This document shows, piece by piece, positions 1 to 11,198 of a stretch of DNA of 64,000 nucleotides; the stretch's first letter is position 1, and every line of letters begins with the position of its first letter. Location of the stretch: the NCBI GenBank assembly GCA_964016985.1, contig OZ024826.1, positions 68,292,768-68,356,767 on the forward strand, in the 5' to 3' direction. The notes beneath the pieces were generated by a model that did no database searches, was not told where the DNA came from, and saw only the letters and a program-made list of their open reading frames with translations. Made by a program: the position numbers and the translations under genes. The stretch comes from Anodontia alba (lineage: Eukaryota > Mollusca > Bivalvia > Lucinida > Lucinidae).

Positions 1-1249
1 GAGGAATCTAACTGTATTTAGTCCTGAAGTATCTTGAACAGTATAAAGGACTTTATTTCCTCGCTGTTTCGTAAGTATACAAATCTTCTCCCATTGGAAT
101 ATCTGTTGACATGTGGAGATAGACAATGGAAGAATTGGTTTTATGACCATTAAAAATGTTGCGTTAATACTCCTCTTAGAAATTTCCTTTGTATCAGACT
201 TAAGGAAAATAAATGTTAGACCTATATGATACGTCTGTTTAGGTCTGGAATATTATCTGCTGTATAGGTTTCTAAACTGTCCCGTAGCCAAAAATAAAAT
301 TCTTATTCTCGGAAGAAGCCAAAATCTATACTTCCCAATTAGATTTGTAACTTCTTGATCTAAAATTAATTTGCTTAAGGCAATAATAAGAACGTATCGA
401 ATTATTTAATGCCTTAATTTTTATATATCAATATATCTGATTGATTATTTACCTTCTCCAAGAGTCTGGACAAGACATGATTGACATGGACTCTTGTTAC
501 AGGTATTAATAATTGTCGATGAAACAATTAGTATGGGAACTAAAAGCCTAAGATGCTGATTGTTTCCCAAAATGTAGAAGAATATTTACCGCTACTAGAC
601 TTTCTATGCAGATAAGAATCTAGGGAGGTATTATGTTATAATTTATTTGCATTACACATCATAAAAATCAAAATATGACACTTGATGTGTATGTTTGAAC
701 AAGTTTATTCATTATAATTCTGGATATACTTGATATTTCTATCATTTAGATGGGAAAAAACTAATAAGGGAGTTTAATGGGATCCATAAATAGTTCAATT
801 CCTGAAAGAAATAATAGAGAGTATGGTCTTCTGAAAATTTCGGAAACATCTCCGGTAAATTTTAGAAGACTTGATAATTATATTATCAAAGGATCAGATA
901 GACTGATCCTGAATCCTTGATAAATGCACCAAATAATCGAAGTTAGGTATTTTTTCTACCACACTCTGAGGTTGTAGCATTACCTGAACGTAAACAACCA
1001 GTAAGTTAGGTGTTTTTCTACCCCTCTATCAGGTTGTAGCATTATCTGAACGTAAACAACCTAGGGAGAAATATATTTGGATTTATGATTATAAATACAT
1101 GAAAGAAAAGTAGAAAGAATCTGGCTACTTCTTTTCTTATAAAATGTATTGATTCCTCTGATTCTTTTTTTCTTTCAAAAGAGAACAAAGAATTTGGAAA
1201 AGAAGAGGAAGATGAGTAAACGATACGCTATCTCTTCTTTATATTATTT
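1..1249. other. AT-rich sequence without recognisable gene
   Basis: No open reading frame of note and no recognisable protein homology on either strand. The only structure I see is a two-copy tandem repeat near 945-1066 (listed separately). Because the next 800 bases resemble the 5' end of a DIRS element on the minus strand, the left part could be decayed gag of that element, but I cannot align it and do not claim it. Confidence 0.5.
945..1066. repeat. two-copy tandem repeat of about 60 bp
   Basis: Two adjacent copies share a core beginning with a T-run and 'ctacc', then 'aggttgtagcatta', then 'ctgaacgtaaacaacc'. The copies differ at a handful of bases. No function is apparent. Confidence 0.7.
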
Positions 1250-2083
1250 ATTTAGGTCAGAAATATGGAGTTCACCCTCTGCAGTAAAGCCTTATGGTGC
1301 CTGGCTGACTGGTGCCTGGTGAAACTGACTGTTGCCTGGTGAAGAATGACCGGTGACTGATGCCTGGTGGACTTATACTATGGGTACCTTTAAACCCCTA
1401 ATGTTGCCACTTTATGGGTCTTACCCCGCCAGTATAGCCATATGGGGTGGTGCTCCTATAAGAAGAGTTGTCGTTAAACCCAACAAGGTTGACAACTTTT
1501 CTTTTCTAGGTAAGCTTCTTCCCCATGGTAGATCTAGCAGAATAAAGTCTTCGTTGTCTGCAAGATCCCAAGTTCTAGTCCAGTTATTACATATCAATCA
1601 GTAGATAACCTGGAACAAAAGAACAAAATAAATATTTTGAAATATTATGCAAGACTTTCATACTGAGCACGACCGCCATGACAATCAATAAGAAAGTCGC
1701 GAAAACATATAACATATATCGACGATCCAAAATAACAATATTTTGAAAATCGAAATAATGAAAATAATAGAATCCTCCATGGAAGGAGAGAGAAAGGAAC
1801 ATAAGAACACAAGAACTAAGAAAATAGACCGGAGAAAAGAAAGGAAAATTAGATTTGTTTTTCACCCAGTAAAAAATCCTGTTTATTTTCTTTGTTCCAC
1901 AGAAAAAAAAACTGACACGTGATTAAAAGAGCTGGAAGAGTGATGTCACACAGGTAACTGCCTAAGGGACTTTCTGGATTATGACTCTTTAAGACTACTG
2001 AACTGTCGTTTTTTCTGTGGAAGGTTTGAAATACAGAATAGAATAGCACATTATCGAAAGGTTAATGTATTATGCAGTTAAAA
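1250..2083 (-). mobile_element. 5' terminal region of a diverged DIRS-like retrotransposon
   Basis: This stretch runs parallel to 46,690-47,485, the 5' side of the DIRS element described below. Both have repeated 'ggtgactgg'-type triplets followed by 'tggtggacttat'. Both then have a purine-rich leader, and both end in the same terminal repeat: 'actgacacgtgat', then 'gactgaactgtcg', then 'agaatagcacattatc', then 'ggttaat', then 'gcagttaaaa'. The terminal repeat copy lies at about 1,900-2,067. Divergence is substantial and no intact gag remains. The outer end is near 2,083. I infer an old copy of the same or a sister family. Confidence 0.7.
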
Positions 2084-3146
2084 GCTCTTTTCTTATACTA
2101 CAAATAAGTGTTAAAAAATGAATTATAGACATAAGCACACATGCCCTGCATAGAGAATAACACACCACCCTCTCCATTGGAACCAGCGATCTTACTGATC
2201 GATTTTCACGGCAGAATAAGACAGAAAAACAAGTATTAGCTTTTTTCAAAACAATATCCCAGGCAAATATCACATCATAAAGCAGACAATTTGGAACACA
2301 GATTTCAAATTTTCTATTCAACTTTATTTGATTCTAGTCATCATTGGAATAAATTAATGAGCAAATACCTTTGATTGTAAATAATTTTATTCAAAGATTT
2401 GATGATATACAGTACTGAGCCAGGGCAAAGCATTTCAAAATCACATGTTCCCAATGAAAATTCAGAATAAGATCTATGGCTATCCAAGGACCCTGCAAAT
2501 ACACTGATCAATTTCGCCTGATGAACAGGCTGATCTGAGTCTAACTGCACATGTAATTTTATAGGAATGATAGTATATGCATTGGCTCTTTTTAACTTTT
2601 ACAATGGTTTAAATGGAGATAAGATAGACAGGTATATGATTTAACAAAACACCATTCAGATATACAAATGATAGACCCTGAAAGTATCGAGATATGTATC
2701 ATATCGTTATACCTGTATCGTGACATGAGCGCATTGTTCCAGCCCTAATACAGTATATAATAGTCAGCCTTATATACATGAAAACTAAAGACATATTATG
2801 TGCTTAAACAGGTACATTTATTGTATATCACTGTTTGAACAACTGTAGTTCAGGTAACTGCCACTCTTAAGTGTTTGCAATATGCTGCAAACGGAATAAA
2901 AAAGGCTGCTCTGGGCTTAAGAATGTGTGTGTGTATTTTTTTTCACCAAAAACATGCAACTATATAATTTATTTATTTATTTCTTTTTTTATAAAAAACA
3001 AAATGAAATGACACATCTGTAAACACTAACTCAATATATAACTGATACAACCATTATTTTATCTTGACATAAACACCCTAAAATATTCTCTATTAAAACA
3101 TACGGAATCAGCAGTATTAAATTTCACTTAGTATGCCTCTATACTT
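2084..3146. other. non-coding spacer, nothing recognised
   Basis: Low-GC sequence with short open frames only (minus 2,070-2,321 and 2,341-2,550 are random-looking). A purine/pyrimidine alternation and T-runs lie around 2,925-3,000. No repeat copies elsewhere in the window were seen. Confidence 0.4.
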
Positions 3147-3155
3147 ATACCATTT

Positions 3156-3460
3156 GCCGGCCTCGGTGGCTCAGTTGGATGCGCATCTGACTGGTGATCA
3201 GGAGGTTGCAAGTTCGACTCCCGCCAGGTCGGCAACATTCTTCCGTGGAGATTTGATCATGGAATATTTTCTACGGTCTTCCTCTACCTTCCGCTGATTC
3301 AAGAAGGGCAGTTGTCAGTTTCTGGCAAAAAATGTGCACAATACTGATTAACCGCTTAGAGGATTAAGACTGCCCAGTAAAAGTGTGGTTAGGTAAACTG
3401 ACTGCGCTCAACATGACCCTATTGGGTTGATTGGGCCGTAAAACTTCAACACAAACAAAC
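3156..3460 (+). mobile_element. complete tRNA-derived SINE with 9-bp target duplication
   Basis: The first 78 bases form a tRNA-like head with an A box ('tggctcagttgg'), a B box ('gttcgactc') and a pairing acceptor-like end (gccgg...gtcggc). A central body follows ('agaagggcagttgtcag', 'taaccgcttagagga'), then a tail of 'gggccgtaaaac' and an (acaaac) repeat. The element is flanked by a perfect 9-bp direct repeat 'ataccattt' (3,147-3,155 and 3,461-3,469), the mark of LINE-mediated retroposition. Two 5'-truncated inverted relatives lie at 37,830 and 38,635. The layout suits the V-core SINEs reported from bivalves. It depends on a partner LINE and would be transcribed by RNA polymerase III. Confidence 0.9.
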
Positions 3461-3700
3461 ATACCATTTCTGTAAAACACTCTAAGAAGATTTGTAATTG
3501 TACTGCTATATATTTTTCCATCCTATAGTGCTTCCAAACAACATTTCTGAAACCAACTAAAGATGGTTCACTTTGCTTCATTTTCATTTTATAGATAAAC
3601 TGTTTTCCTTAAACCAATAATCTATTTTAAGATATCGTCAAAAGTTGGATTCCCTAATAATATATCAACGACTGTGAAGTTAAAATTTCCCTCTGTACAT

Positions 3701-4036
3701 TTATTCCTCAGACACTCTTTCAACAAATCCAAAATTAGTGGTAATTTCACAGTTCAAAAATAAATGTTTTATAGTTTCTTTTTCGTTTAAACGGAAAGTG
3801 TACAAATCATTTACCCTTATATTCATTTTAAATAGTAAATTGTTTGTCCCTAATATTCTATAATTTATTCTTACTTGGAACCATCTTAAATTGGTATCCC
3901 TTGTTATTTTAAATGGAAGACTAAACGTTTTGTTCCACTCCAAGTTTTGTAACAGATTTAACTCATTCTGCCATTTCATCAAACATGCTGGTCTGTAATA
4001 TTTGCAATTAAATTTATCATAAGTATTTCTACACAC
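3701..4036 (-). pseudogene. LINE C-terminal zinc-binding region fragment
   Basis: A 111-residue frame resembling the region after RT in L1-like ORF2 proteins. It contains 'LRWFQVRINYRILGTNNLLF' and then 'ETIKHLFLNC', the 'HLF..C' signature of RT-associated zinc-binding domains. It follows the RT fragment in the expected order on the minus strand, separated by a decayed stretch of about 480 bases. Confidence 0.7.
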
Positions 4037-4515
4037 TTCGATTTTTTAATATATATATTAATGTTAAAGGACGGACTGGATTCCCATTTCCGATGGCCAA
4101 ATGTCGAATTCTACAATTTTCTATGAAATTTCTAACATTCCTTATAAAACCTTCAAGCCTTAAAAGTTTGTCTGAATCAAATATTTAACACAGAAATTCT
4201 CATAAGATAATAAACCACCGTTTTCATCCAGCAGATCATTTATGAATCATATACATTTTTCTTTTCAAGTTTTATAGAAAATTGTTGAATAGCCAACACG
4301 TATATTATTATTGCACCATAATGGAACACATAAACATTCATACCAATTCATAGGTTTAGCAACTGTACCAAAAGTTTTGAGACTATTTACAACATCATTC
4401 CAAAAGCAATTATTTATCCAAATCCTTCCGTCTTCAAGATAGTTATTACCAAACCATTATAATAATGTGATAATGGATCTCCTTGTCGACATCCCCATTG
4501 CAGATAAAACCAGTC

Positions 4516-4818
4516 CTAAAGATGTCCATTTACTATTACAAATGACTGTATATTTGTATAAAATACTTTGAACCATTTTTTAAAACTGCGACCAAAGTTG
4601 AAGAAGTCTAACACATTAAACAAAAAACCCCATGAAACAGAGTCAAAAGCTTTTGAGAAGTCAATCAAGAGGAGCATTCCTGGTATTTTCTCCTTCTCTG
4701 TATAATCAATAATATCATACAATAACCTAACATTCTCTGCAATATACCTCCCTGAAATAAAACCCGTTTGGTCCTCATTTATTATTTTTTGGAAGTACAC
4801 TCTTTGATCTTTCTGCAA
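4516..4818 (-). pseudogene. LINE reverse transcriptase fragment, motif A region
   Basis: A 100-residue frame. Residues 10-30 read 'NEDQTGFISGRYIAENVR', the palm-entry segment typical of L1/Tx1-type RTs. Residues 46-60 read 'GMLLLIDFSKAFDSVSW', with the first catalytic Asp. Just past the stop the minus strand continues as 'WGCRQGDPLS' (motif B). Upstream frames read the finger domain with stops. It is a broken retrotransposon gene, not a host gene. Confidence 0.85.
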
Positions 4819-5011
4819 TACATGATGAAGCTTATTTATAGGTAGTGTACTTTAAAGACATTGGCCTTCAATTTTTTAAAAGTTCTTTATCTTTATTGCC
4901 TTTTGGAATACATGTTATCATTCCACGTTTCATAGATTCTGATAATTCCACTTTTTCATAGCTTGCATTTATTGCTCTTGACATAAAATATCCTAAATCT
5001 ATCCAAAAAAA

Positions 5012-5660
5012 TTTAAATGAGAGGCTTACGGGCCACGGCTCGCTCACCTGAGTGAAATAGCCACTGCAGATATGCAGATGTTATGCAACATTTTTTCAAT
5101 CCTGTCATTGCAACTAATGAAAGGATCATCATTTGAGCAGTTCTTGGTTTTGAAGAAGAAGAATGTGGTTTTTATTATTATAATCATTTTACTATATATG
5201 GGCATGACAGTCAATGGAGCATGACCATTTGAACAAACTTTCAATCCCATTTCAACAGTAGGATCGACATGAAACTTGGTGGAAATTGGCCAACTGATTT
5301 CTGAAAGGAAAGTGTTTAACAATATCATGATTTTATACATGTATACAGCATAGGGGCAAGTAAGATAAACCTCGCAGAATAAAATGTTGATTGCAGAATA
5401 AAATGTTGACTGTAACTTAAAGCTTTTGTTACTTCAATCATATATTGTAAAGTTTTACACTTCAGCTATTTTTGTCTTTGTGTGTGTGTCCATTGCTCTC
5501 AAGGGTCATTCTTTTTATAATATAGCTCTTTTCGATGTAGAGGTCATCCTGTTGCTACAGTGTGTTTCAATCAAATCGCAACGGTTTGGGTGGAGAAGTC
5601 AAAAATTGAGTTTCAAGATGGCGGCTATGGTGGCCATTTTGGATTGGAAGTGGCTATTGA
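5012..5660 (+). mobile_element. 5' fragment of minisatellite element, family A
   Basis: It begins with a decayed 'gagaggc...' start followed by the family-A code 'gctcacctgag'. The same leader as at 11,834 follows ('gcagatatgcagatgttatg', 'atgacagtcaatggagc', 'caacagtaggatc'). The right part is one or two internal units ('ttcaagatggcggctatgg', 'ggccattttggattgg'). No 3' hairpin is found, so the copy is 3'-truncated. Around 5,270 it is the uninterrupted counterpart of the site in the 11,834 copy that received a SINE. Confidence 0.75.
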
Positions 5661-6174
5661 AAAAAGTTCACTGGTGACAGCCAGCAAAAATATATGGATG
5701 GTTTATTGACCAGCAACAAATCATAAAGTCCTTTATTGATTTTTCTTTTATTTATATAACCTTTATTAATATCTTAATTTAGAATATTGCGACAGCCAGC
5801 AAAAATATTCAGGCTGGCTCATCAGAGCTGAAAAGAAGATAACTGATTATCAGTCCTGCCATTGTGATCCATAATCGATTAGTAATCACTGAAGATATGG
5901 TCATAATTTTACCTGTCTTCTGAGCACGACTCTTACCATATATTATACTTCACTTTATGTATTTGGTCAGACAGGCCTGAGCAAACAGTGTAGACCCAGA
6001 TGAGATGCTGTAAAATGTGGCATCTCATCAGTGTCTACACTGTTTGCCATTCATCCAGCTATTTTAGACACAACAATAGGTTGTAAATTGTACTTGTTCA
6101 AATTTTAGATAAAATATGGTAAGGAGGTGAGGTGTCTGAATACTAAGGGTAAATACGGTATAATAATAGACACA
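5640..6174. repeat. left part of a duplicated segment (copy at 50,951-51,494)
   Basis: From 'ggaagtggctattga' onward this matches 50,951-51,494 almost base for base, including the repeated 'gacagccagcaaaaatat' and the hairpin at 5,981-6,047. The other copy continues directly into sequence found here only at 17,819. The 11.6 kb between 6,175 and 17,818 is therefore an insertion in this copy. I cannot name the host repeat itself. Confidence 0.9.
5981..6047. repeat. foldback palindrome (gcaaacagtgtagac family)
   Basis: Long imperfect inverted repeat. The left arm 'gcaaacagtgtagacccaga' plus 'gagatgc' pairs with the right arm 'gcatctcatca' plus 'gtgtctacactgtttgc'. It recurs at 51,302-51,368 and 61,368-61,433, with half-sites between 40,140 and 42,030. 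Confidence 0.9.
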
Positions 6175-6393
6175 ATTAATTATCTTCTGGCCAGCAGGCC
6201 TGGTTATACAGCCCGTGGGGCCTATAGGCCTGTGAAGTAACTAAGCAATAATAAGTAACACTGGGTTTGGGTTCAATGTAGACCATTTAATAAGGCAAGG
6301 CAAGCACATGATAATCATATATGCAGATATGACAGCAGTCAAAAACATAACTTATATTATCTTGCCAGAGGCTTACATAGCCAAATGATCTCC
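6175..6393 (-). repeat. terminal repeat B2 of YR copy 1
   Basis: Direct copy of 7,311-7,483: both run from 'attaattatcttctggccag' to 'atagccaaatgatctcc'. This copy has about 45 extra bases ('cctataggcctgtgaagtaa' region). It forms the 3' outer end of the element on the minus strand and abuts the host at 6,174. Confidence 0.88.
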
Positions 6394-6658
6394 GCTTATG
6401 TAGTCAAATGATCACCACTAAGTCTATCACACTGAATACTTGTTGAACTACATTTAAGTTCTTGACGCAGACAATTGTTAATTCTGCAGAACACCTTAAG
6501 CATCCTATAACACCTGGGTAGCTAATCCAGTAAGAATGTAGTTAGTGTCATTCCAAGAACTGTGGCACCACAGAGTATATTACACTTTACATACAGTCAC
6601 CTCCTGAAAGATAGTGTTTTGTTGTGTTGGAAAAACACACCATAAATAATTCCAATAA

Positions 6659-7310
6659 ATACGCAACTGTCCAACTTGAAAAAGCTGAGCACCCATGCAA
6701 TGGGTGGCATATAGATATTATGATTACACAAATGCCACAAATTTTTAAATGGTCTACCTAATCTACATAGGACTAATCTACTAAAAAAAAAGGAAAAAAA
6801 AAGGTACATACAGGCCCTTCCATGTAGGGTGGGAGGGTGGAAAACAATTAAAACATTAATATTTTTTCAAAATGGCAGATGCGCGATGCTGCTTGCTGCC
6901 TGCCGCAAAAAGGAATGAAGCTGAAAACGCCAAGGCATAGAATCAATGCCAGCTATTGACTGGACTAAAGAATCCCTGCAGGTGTGTGATTGTTATTGAT
7001 AAAAATCATGCACAGTACATGAAGAGGCAGAGATTCGATTGGAGTAAAAAAAAACCAGACTCTTATCTATCATGCATTATTTGAACATGTACAATTCTGG
7101 TTGGTTTAGCTCTGGCAGTCATGCTTTGTCCTCATGATAGATAGGAGAAAGGAAGGGAGCTAGGAGTTCTCCTTGCTGTATCCCTGCAGCAACAGATAGT
7201 TATGCCTCAGAAATATTGGAATAAAACAGGTGCTAGGTCTCCTTACTGGACCCCTATAGTAGGCTATACCATGGAGAAATTAATACTGGATTAAACAGTT
7301 TAATCCCTAC
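6659..7310 (-). repeat. terminal repeat A2 of YR copy 1
   Basis: About 652 bp running from 'atacgcaactgtccaacttg' to 'cagtttaatccctac'. The same sequence, broken up by insertions, lies at 11,695-11,833, 14,522-14,632 and 16,634-17,818 (A1). A2 is uninterrupted and so serves as the empty-site reference for the minisatellite elements and the pogo-like MITE that hit A1. Confidence 0.88.
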
Positions 7311-7483
7311 ATTAATTATCTTCTGGCCAGCAGGCCTGGTTATACAGCCTGTGGGTTTGGGTTCAATGTAGACCATTTAATAAGGCAAGGCAAGCACATG
7401 ATAATCGTATATGCAGATATGACAGCAGTCAAAAACGTAACTTATATTATCTTGCCAGAGGCTTACATAGCCAAATGATCTCC
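7311..7483 (-). repeat. terminal repeat B1 of YR copy 1
   Basis: Direct copy of B2 (6,175-6,393), placed between the recombinase gene and A2. B1-A2-B2 in series at the 3' side is the split direct repeat arrangement. Confidence 0.85.
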
Positions 7484-7628
7484 AAAGACCCAAACCCAGG
7501 TAGGAGGTAGGATGTGCAAGCAGCATGGTGGCATCCTGAAAGAGCAAATGCAATGTACATGTATTTACAGTAAGTATCACTCATGCAAGCAATGACAGCC
7601 AAGAAATATTTTAGTGAGTCAGTCCCTA

Positions 7629-8897
7629 CTATCTAACCCTGTTTGCAGAAGGTGGAAAGGAATTCCCCAAGATGGTGGCCAGTTGTGTACGAAGCTCCAA
7701 CGAAGGGTCCAGGTATCTTTGGTATGCATCAGAGGCCCAGTCCCCTTGTAGTTTGATCCATTCCCCCGGAATTCCACATTGTAGTGCAAAACTGGCCCCA
7801 CCATGCTGAAACTAGTGCCAAGAGTAGAGAGAAGGGTTCAATCCCAACTTTCTAAGGCAGAGACGCAAATGAGTCATGACGCTTATGTAAGTCAAAGTTT
7901 GAATCCCCGACGCAGAGGGATAGCTAAACAATGGGGTAGGGGTGCTCCTCTGGGGAAGGGCTGTAATGCATAACAAGAGGGCTGCAGTGGGGCAGAAAGG
8001 AGAATCGGAAATGCGGGGCAGAGGAATGTGCAAAACTTTTTGTCTGTACTGGATAGTCTTAGACCACCGAACTGATAAGACCGCCCCTGTTGGTTTAAAA
8101 ACAACATCTGAGACACATAGGTGCTTCTTTGGGTCAAACTGCAGGGTGGATGGAATAAGTAAATTTGATTTGTGAAAAAATGAGAAAAGGGCCACTAGGC
8201 ATGCTGCCCAAAAGGATATATCAAAAGGCCTATTGAAGTTGAGGACCGTGAGTATTCCTTGTAGGATAGAGACTGTTATTGGAAGCTTTTGGCTGATTCC
8301 ATCACCTTTGTGTCTCCGCAGACCCTTAAGGATTGAGGACAAATACCAATTGTTAGATAAAGGATTACTAAAACCATTTTCCAAATGCATAATGCGCACA
8401 ATGTTTAAGTACTGCTTAACTGATGAGTAACATAGCTTGGCGCCTAAAAAGGCAATGTATCTGCCAAGATTACAAAGCACAATGGGCACAGGATCAATAT
8501 TGAGGCTTGCACAGAACTGCAGATACAACATCTGCTGGCTCTGGTAGGTACGCCGGGTTGACTCAGAAAATGTAAGAGCTCGCAGGGTGGATACTTCTTG
8601 ATCCAGGGAATATGTGAATCTCTGTCTGGCCACAGGATCTATCAAAGAGAAAGACAAGCTTGCCTGAGACATGTGAAAGCCAAGCGGGGTAGGGTAAACA
8701 TATGGACAAAGCTTTGAAAGACGACCAGGTTCATGAACCCTTGAAATGTCATCAGGAACTGTGTTAGACACACCTGGGATGAATCTTGCAGTAATATGGA
8801 AGTTAAATTGTGCCGACAGCCAGAAAAGGCCCCAGAGGCATGCCATTAGGAAAGGATTTCGGGAAGTACCCCGGTTAATGGCAGCGACAGTAGTCAT
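7629..8897 (-). pseudogene. YR retrotransposon: RNase H C-terminus and tyrosine recombinase
   Basis: The frame from 8,897 holds the end of RNase H (residues 1-55, with 'VPDDISR' carrying the last acidic residue). A tyrosine recombinase follows from about residue 100: SAM-like N-domain ('ESTRRTYQSQQMLYLQF', 'GRYIAFLGAKLCYSSVKQYL') and then the catalytic domain. A stop at 7,812-7,814 falls inside box II. Reading on in frame gives 'GGASFALQCGIPGEWIKLQG' and 'DWASDAYQRYL', with the candidate catalytic Tyr, ending at 7,629. Compared with copy 2, the box I Arg is His ('FFHKSNLL' against 'FFRKSNLL') and the box II H-x-x-R reads H-stop-F-Q. The enzyme is dead three times over. Confidence 0.9.
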
Positions 8898-8930
8898 ATT
8901 ATCTGACTGAACATAAATACGCTTATTGGA

Positions 8931-9330
8931 CTATGCATGGGACCATCTGCTGACTGCCAAATACACTGCCAGCACTTCTTTGGAGTTTATGTGGAAGTCT
9001 GCCACTGCAGGCCAGTCCAACTGCCAATTAATATAAAACCAGTCCCCATTATAAATGCCACCTGCTCCCAGGGTAACACTGTCTGTTAAAACTGAAGTAA
9101 TTGGCTGCTTATCAAGCAGTAAAGAGCACCCATTGAAAGACTGCATACAGCTGTGCCACCATGCAATATCTGCCTGGATAGAGCCGCTAAGTTTGATTTT
9201 ATGACTATCCTCTTTAAGGAGATTAATAGTGTCGATAATGCGGTGGGAAAAAACTCTGCCACCATATACTACACTTGCACAAAAATTAAGCTTCCCAGCA
9301 AGGGATTGCAACTGCTTTTTGGATGCTCAC
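8931..9330 (-). pseudogene. YR retrotransposon RNase H domain, copy 1
   Basis: It reads 'QSLAGKLNFCASVVYGGRVF', then the RNase H acidic residues in 'SVLTDSVTLGAGGIY' and 'NSKEVLAVYLAVSRW'. A TAG at 8,931-8,933 splits the domain. In the same frame it continues as 'SNKRIYVQSDNMTTVAAINR', with the third Asp, and runs into the recombinase. RT, RNase H and YR were therefore one reading frame. Confidence 0.88.
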
Positions 9331-10282
9331 TTGCGAAGTTGAAAGAGAGACAATTCTTGTCGAACCTGAATGAGCTTCTCATCAGGTAAGCGGAGGCACA
9401 TGGCAATGGAATCAATTTCAATGCCTAGAAAAGTGATTGTTGTAGAAGGGTCGATAACCTTATTCCAGTTAATATGGAATCCCAGTTTTCTAAGCAGTGA
9501 TATAAGCATATTCATTGCTCTTAGATAGTCCGCAAAGGTGTCAGCTTTTATGAAGAAGTCGTCGAGATAGACGACTGTGGCTATCAATCCACGTCTTATG
9601 AGCATACGTCTTACCGCCTGAGTAATTCTGTGGAAGATACCAGGCGCAAGTTTACTTCCAAAGGGGAGTTTTGTGTCCTTGATGTATACTGTGTGCTGGC
9701 CAAAGCGCCATTTCAGCCCAGTGCCTGCTGACTATGCTTAGAGATAGGAACTGACCGGTAGGCAGATTTTAAGTCAATTTTGGCCATATAACACCCCTCT
9801 GTGACCAAGGCTGCAGCATCATTCACTCGCGAAAATTTCTGATGCCACTCACTACTGCAATAATCATTCAATGCCTGTCCTTTTGGCAGGGAGCAATCAT
9901 GAATCAGTCGAATGCCCCCATCTGGCTTAGGGATTACACCCATTGGGCTGATAATTTTGGGGGGCTCTGAAACTACTTCATAACTGCCCATTTGAATTTC
10001 TTTGAGGACTTGAGCAGAGGCTTGGTCATAGAGGGGGGTACCTGGCTGAGCAGACCTGTGATTATCACACTCAGTCGAAGTGGGTGAAGCATCCTCATCA
10101 ATGATGTCAAACCCAGTTTTTATACCGTTCAAAATAAAATCCCTATCTATGTCATCTTGCAACTCTTCCTCCCAGGCAGTAAGATGTAAACCGTATTGAA
10201 GATTGACAGGTGAAGCTTCTAGCTTTTTGCTGTAGTGTGTGTCACTGCTGAGAGTGACTGGTGACACCCAGGGTGAGAACAT
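9327..10282 (-). pseudogene. YR retrotransposon reverse transcriptase, copy 1
   Basis: The first frame (10,282 to 9,713) reads 'PPKIISPMGVIPKPDGGIRL' (RT fingers) and 'MAKIDLKSAYRSVPIS' (motif A Asp). A frameshift near 9,713 moves the reading to 'TKLPFGSKLAPGIFHRIT' (motif B) and 'TVVYLDDFFIKAD' (motif C, YLDD). It ends with 'TFLGIEIDS', the primer-grip-like block shared with DIRS and gypsy RTs. Apart from the frameshift the polymerase is complete. It would copy the element's RNA in the cytoplasm or nucleus. Confidence 0.9.
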
Positions 10283-11130
10283 TGGTGAACATATTTACAA
10301 TCTTTGTACGTACAGCCACTTTTTGTATTGAACATCTTACATATGACCTTCCCATCTAGAGTAAGAGGGGATTGAGATGACTGGGGTTTTGGAGATGGAT
10401 GTGTAGGTCCTTTGGCAGGTTAGTAGGGTGGGGTCCTCGAGGCTGCAAATATACTGACTGCAAGTGGGGAACATCTGTGCCCCATCGGAAGTCATGGGGT
10501 GACTGAAGCTTTCTGTACTCATGATCATATAGCAACACTGAAATTAAACTGTATCGCTGGACTAGCTGACATATCTTTGTTGTGTATGAAAGGTAGTCCA
10601 GCATGCTATCCCCTGTCAGCCGTGACTCCCCATAGAGCTTATACAAATATGGTAAGGTTGGCCACTGACCACTGCGCCAGAGTAATGTGTTCCAGCCTGG
10701 GCTTTTTTGTACCAGCATTCAGAATAACCTGATGGGACCCATTCCCCCCAACCACTATCTCCTCTTCCACATTACTGCTAACAAAGTCTGCGATGTCATA
10801 ATAAGCAGGGGCTGACTTCCCATTAGCTGCGGAGGCCAGATATATCTGGGGGTCTCTCCAAGACTGTGGTTGTGGCACCGAGCTGACATTGCTTGCTAAG
10901 AAACGATCACTTTGTTGTATCCCAACTTCACGTAAGAGCGAGTTTCCTAAAACTGAATTGTTCGCTAGTCCATTGCGGACCTGCACTTGTCCATTACGAA
11001 GTTCATTGAACAATCCTTGAACGTATGGATCTCTGTCTGACTGGGCGCCTCCATCTTGGATTGTCGGAGGCGTTGATTGGTCGGTCGAAGAGTGCGAGCG
11101 CATCTCTCTGGCTGCACTTGGTTTAAACAT
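10283..11130 (-). pseudogene. YR retrotransposon ORF1, central part and CCCH zinc finger, copy 1
   Basis: The frame from 11,130 has a conserved block ('SWRDPQIYLASAANGKSAP', 'NVEEEIVVGGNGSHQVIL', 'AQWSVANLTI'), matched by copy 2. After a frameshift near 10,690 it continues 'DYLSYTTKICQLVQRY', 'LLYDHEYRKLQSPH' and 'FRWGTDVPHLQSV'. Just before the RT the strand encodes C-x8-C-x4-C-x3-H ('CKMF...GCTYKDCKYVHQC', 10,283-10,335), the spacing of CCCH zinc fingers. That suggests an RNA- or DNA-binding Gag-like role. I do not recognise the central domain as a named family. Confidence 0.8.
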
Positions 11131-11198
11131 ATTTTATTACATAATACAACAAAGTAACAAATTTGACATACAAACAATATAGGATTAGAACGAAAGCA

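Larger units (their letters stand above)
3690..5011 (-). mobile_element. L1-like LINE remnant (RT and C-terminal domain)
   Basis: Reading the minus strand from 5,011 gives a decayed LINE ORF2. First comes an RT finger region ('MITCIPKGNKD'), then motif A ('LLIDFSKAFDSVSW'), motif B ('GCRQGDPLS'), and after a gap a C-terminal zinc-binding-like region. The catalytic YADD block is not found, so 4,050-4,440 probably carries a deletion. Several stops and frame changes interrupt it. It may belong to the same lineage as the endonuclease piece at 34,552-37,660, which supplies the complementary 5' half, though they are separate fragments. Confidence 0.8.

Noticed and set aside
1587..2049. Minus frames with membrane-like segments near 1.6-2.0 kb
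   Set aside because: The sequence is the leader and terminal repeat of a DIRS relative; hydrophobic runs come from T-rich codons.
3156..3233. Functional tRNA gene
   Set aside because: tRNA-like head is fused to a SINE body and tail, flanked by a target duplication, and the cloverleaf is imperfect.
7942..8430. Plus-strand frames opposite the YR copy 1 recombinase
   Set aside because: Antisense shadows of a clearly recognisable minus-strand gene.
10499..10732. Plus frame over ORF1 of YR copy 1
   Set aside because: Antisense to conserved ORF1 blocks shared with copy 2.
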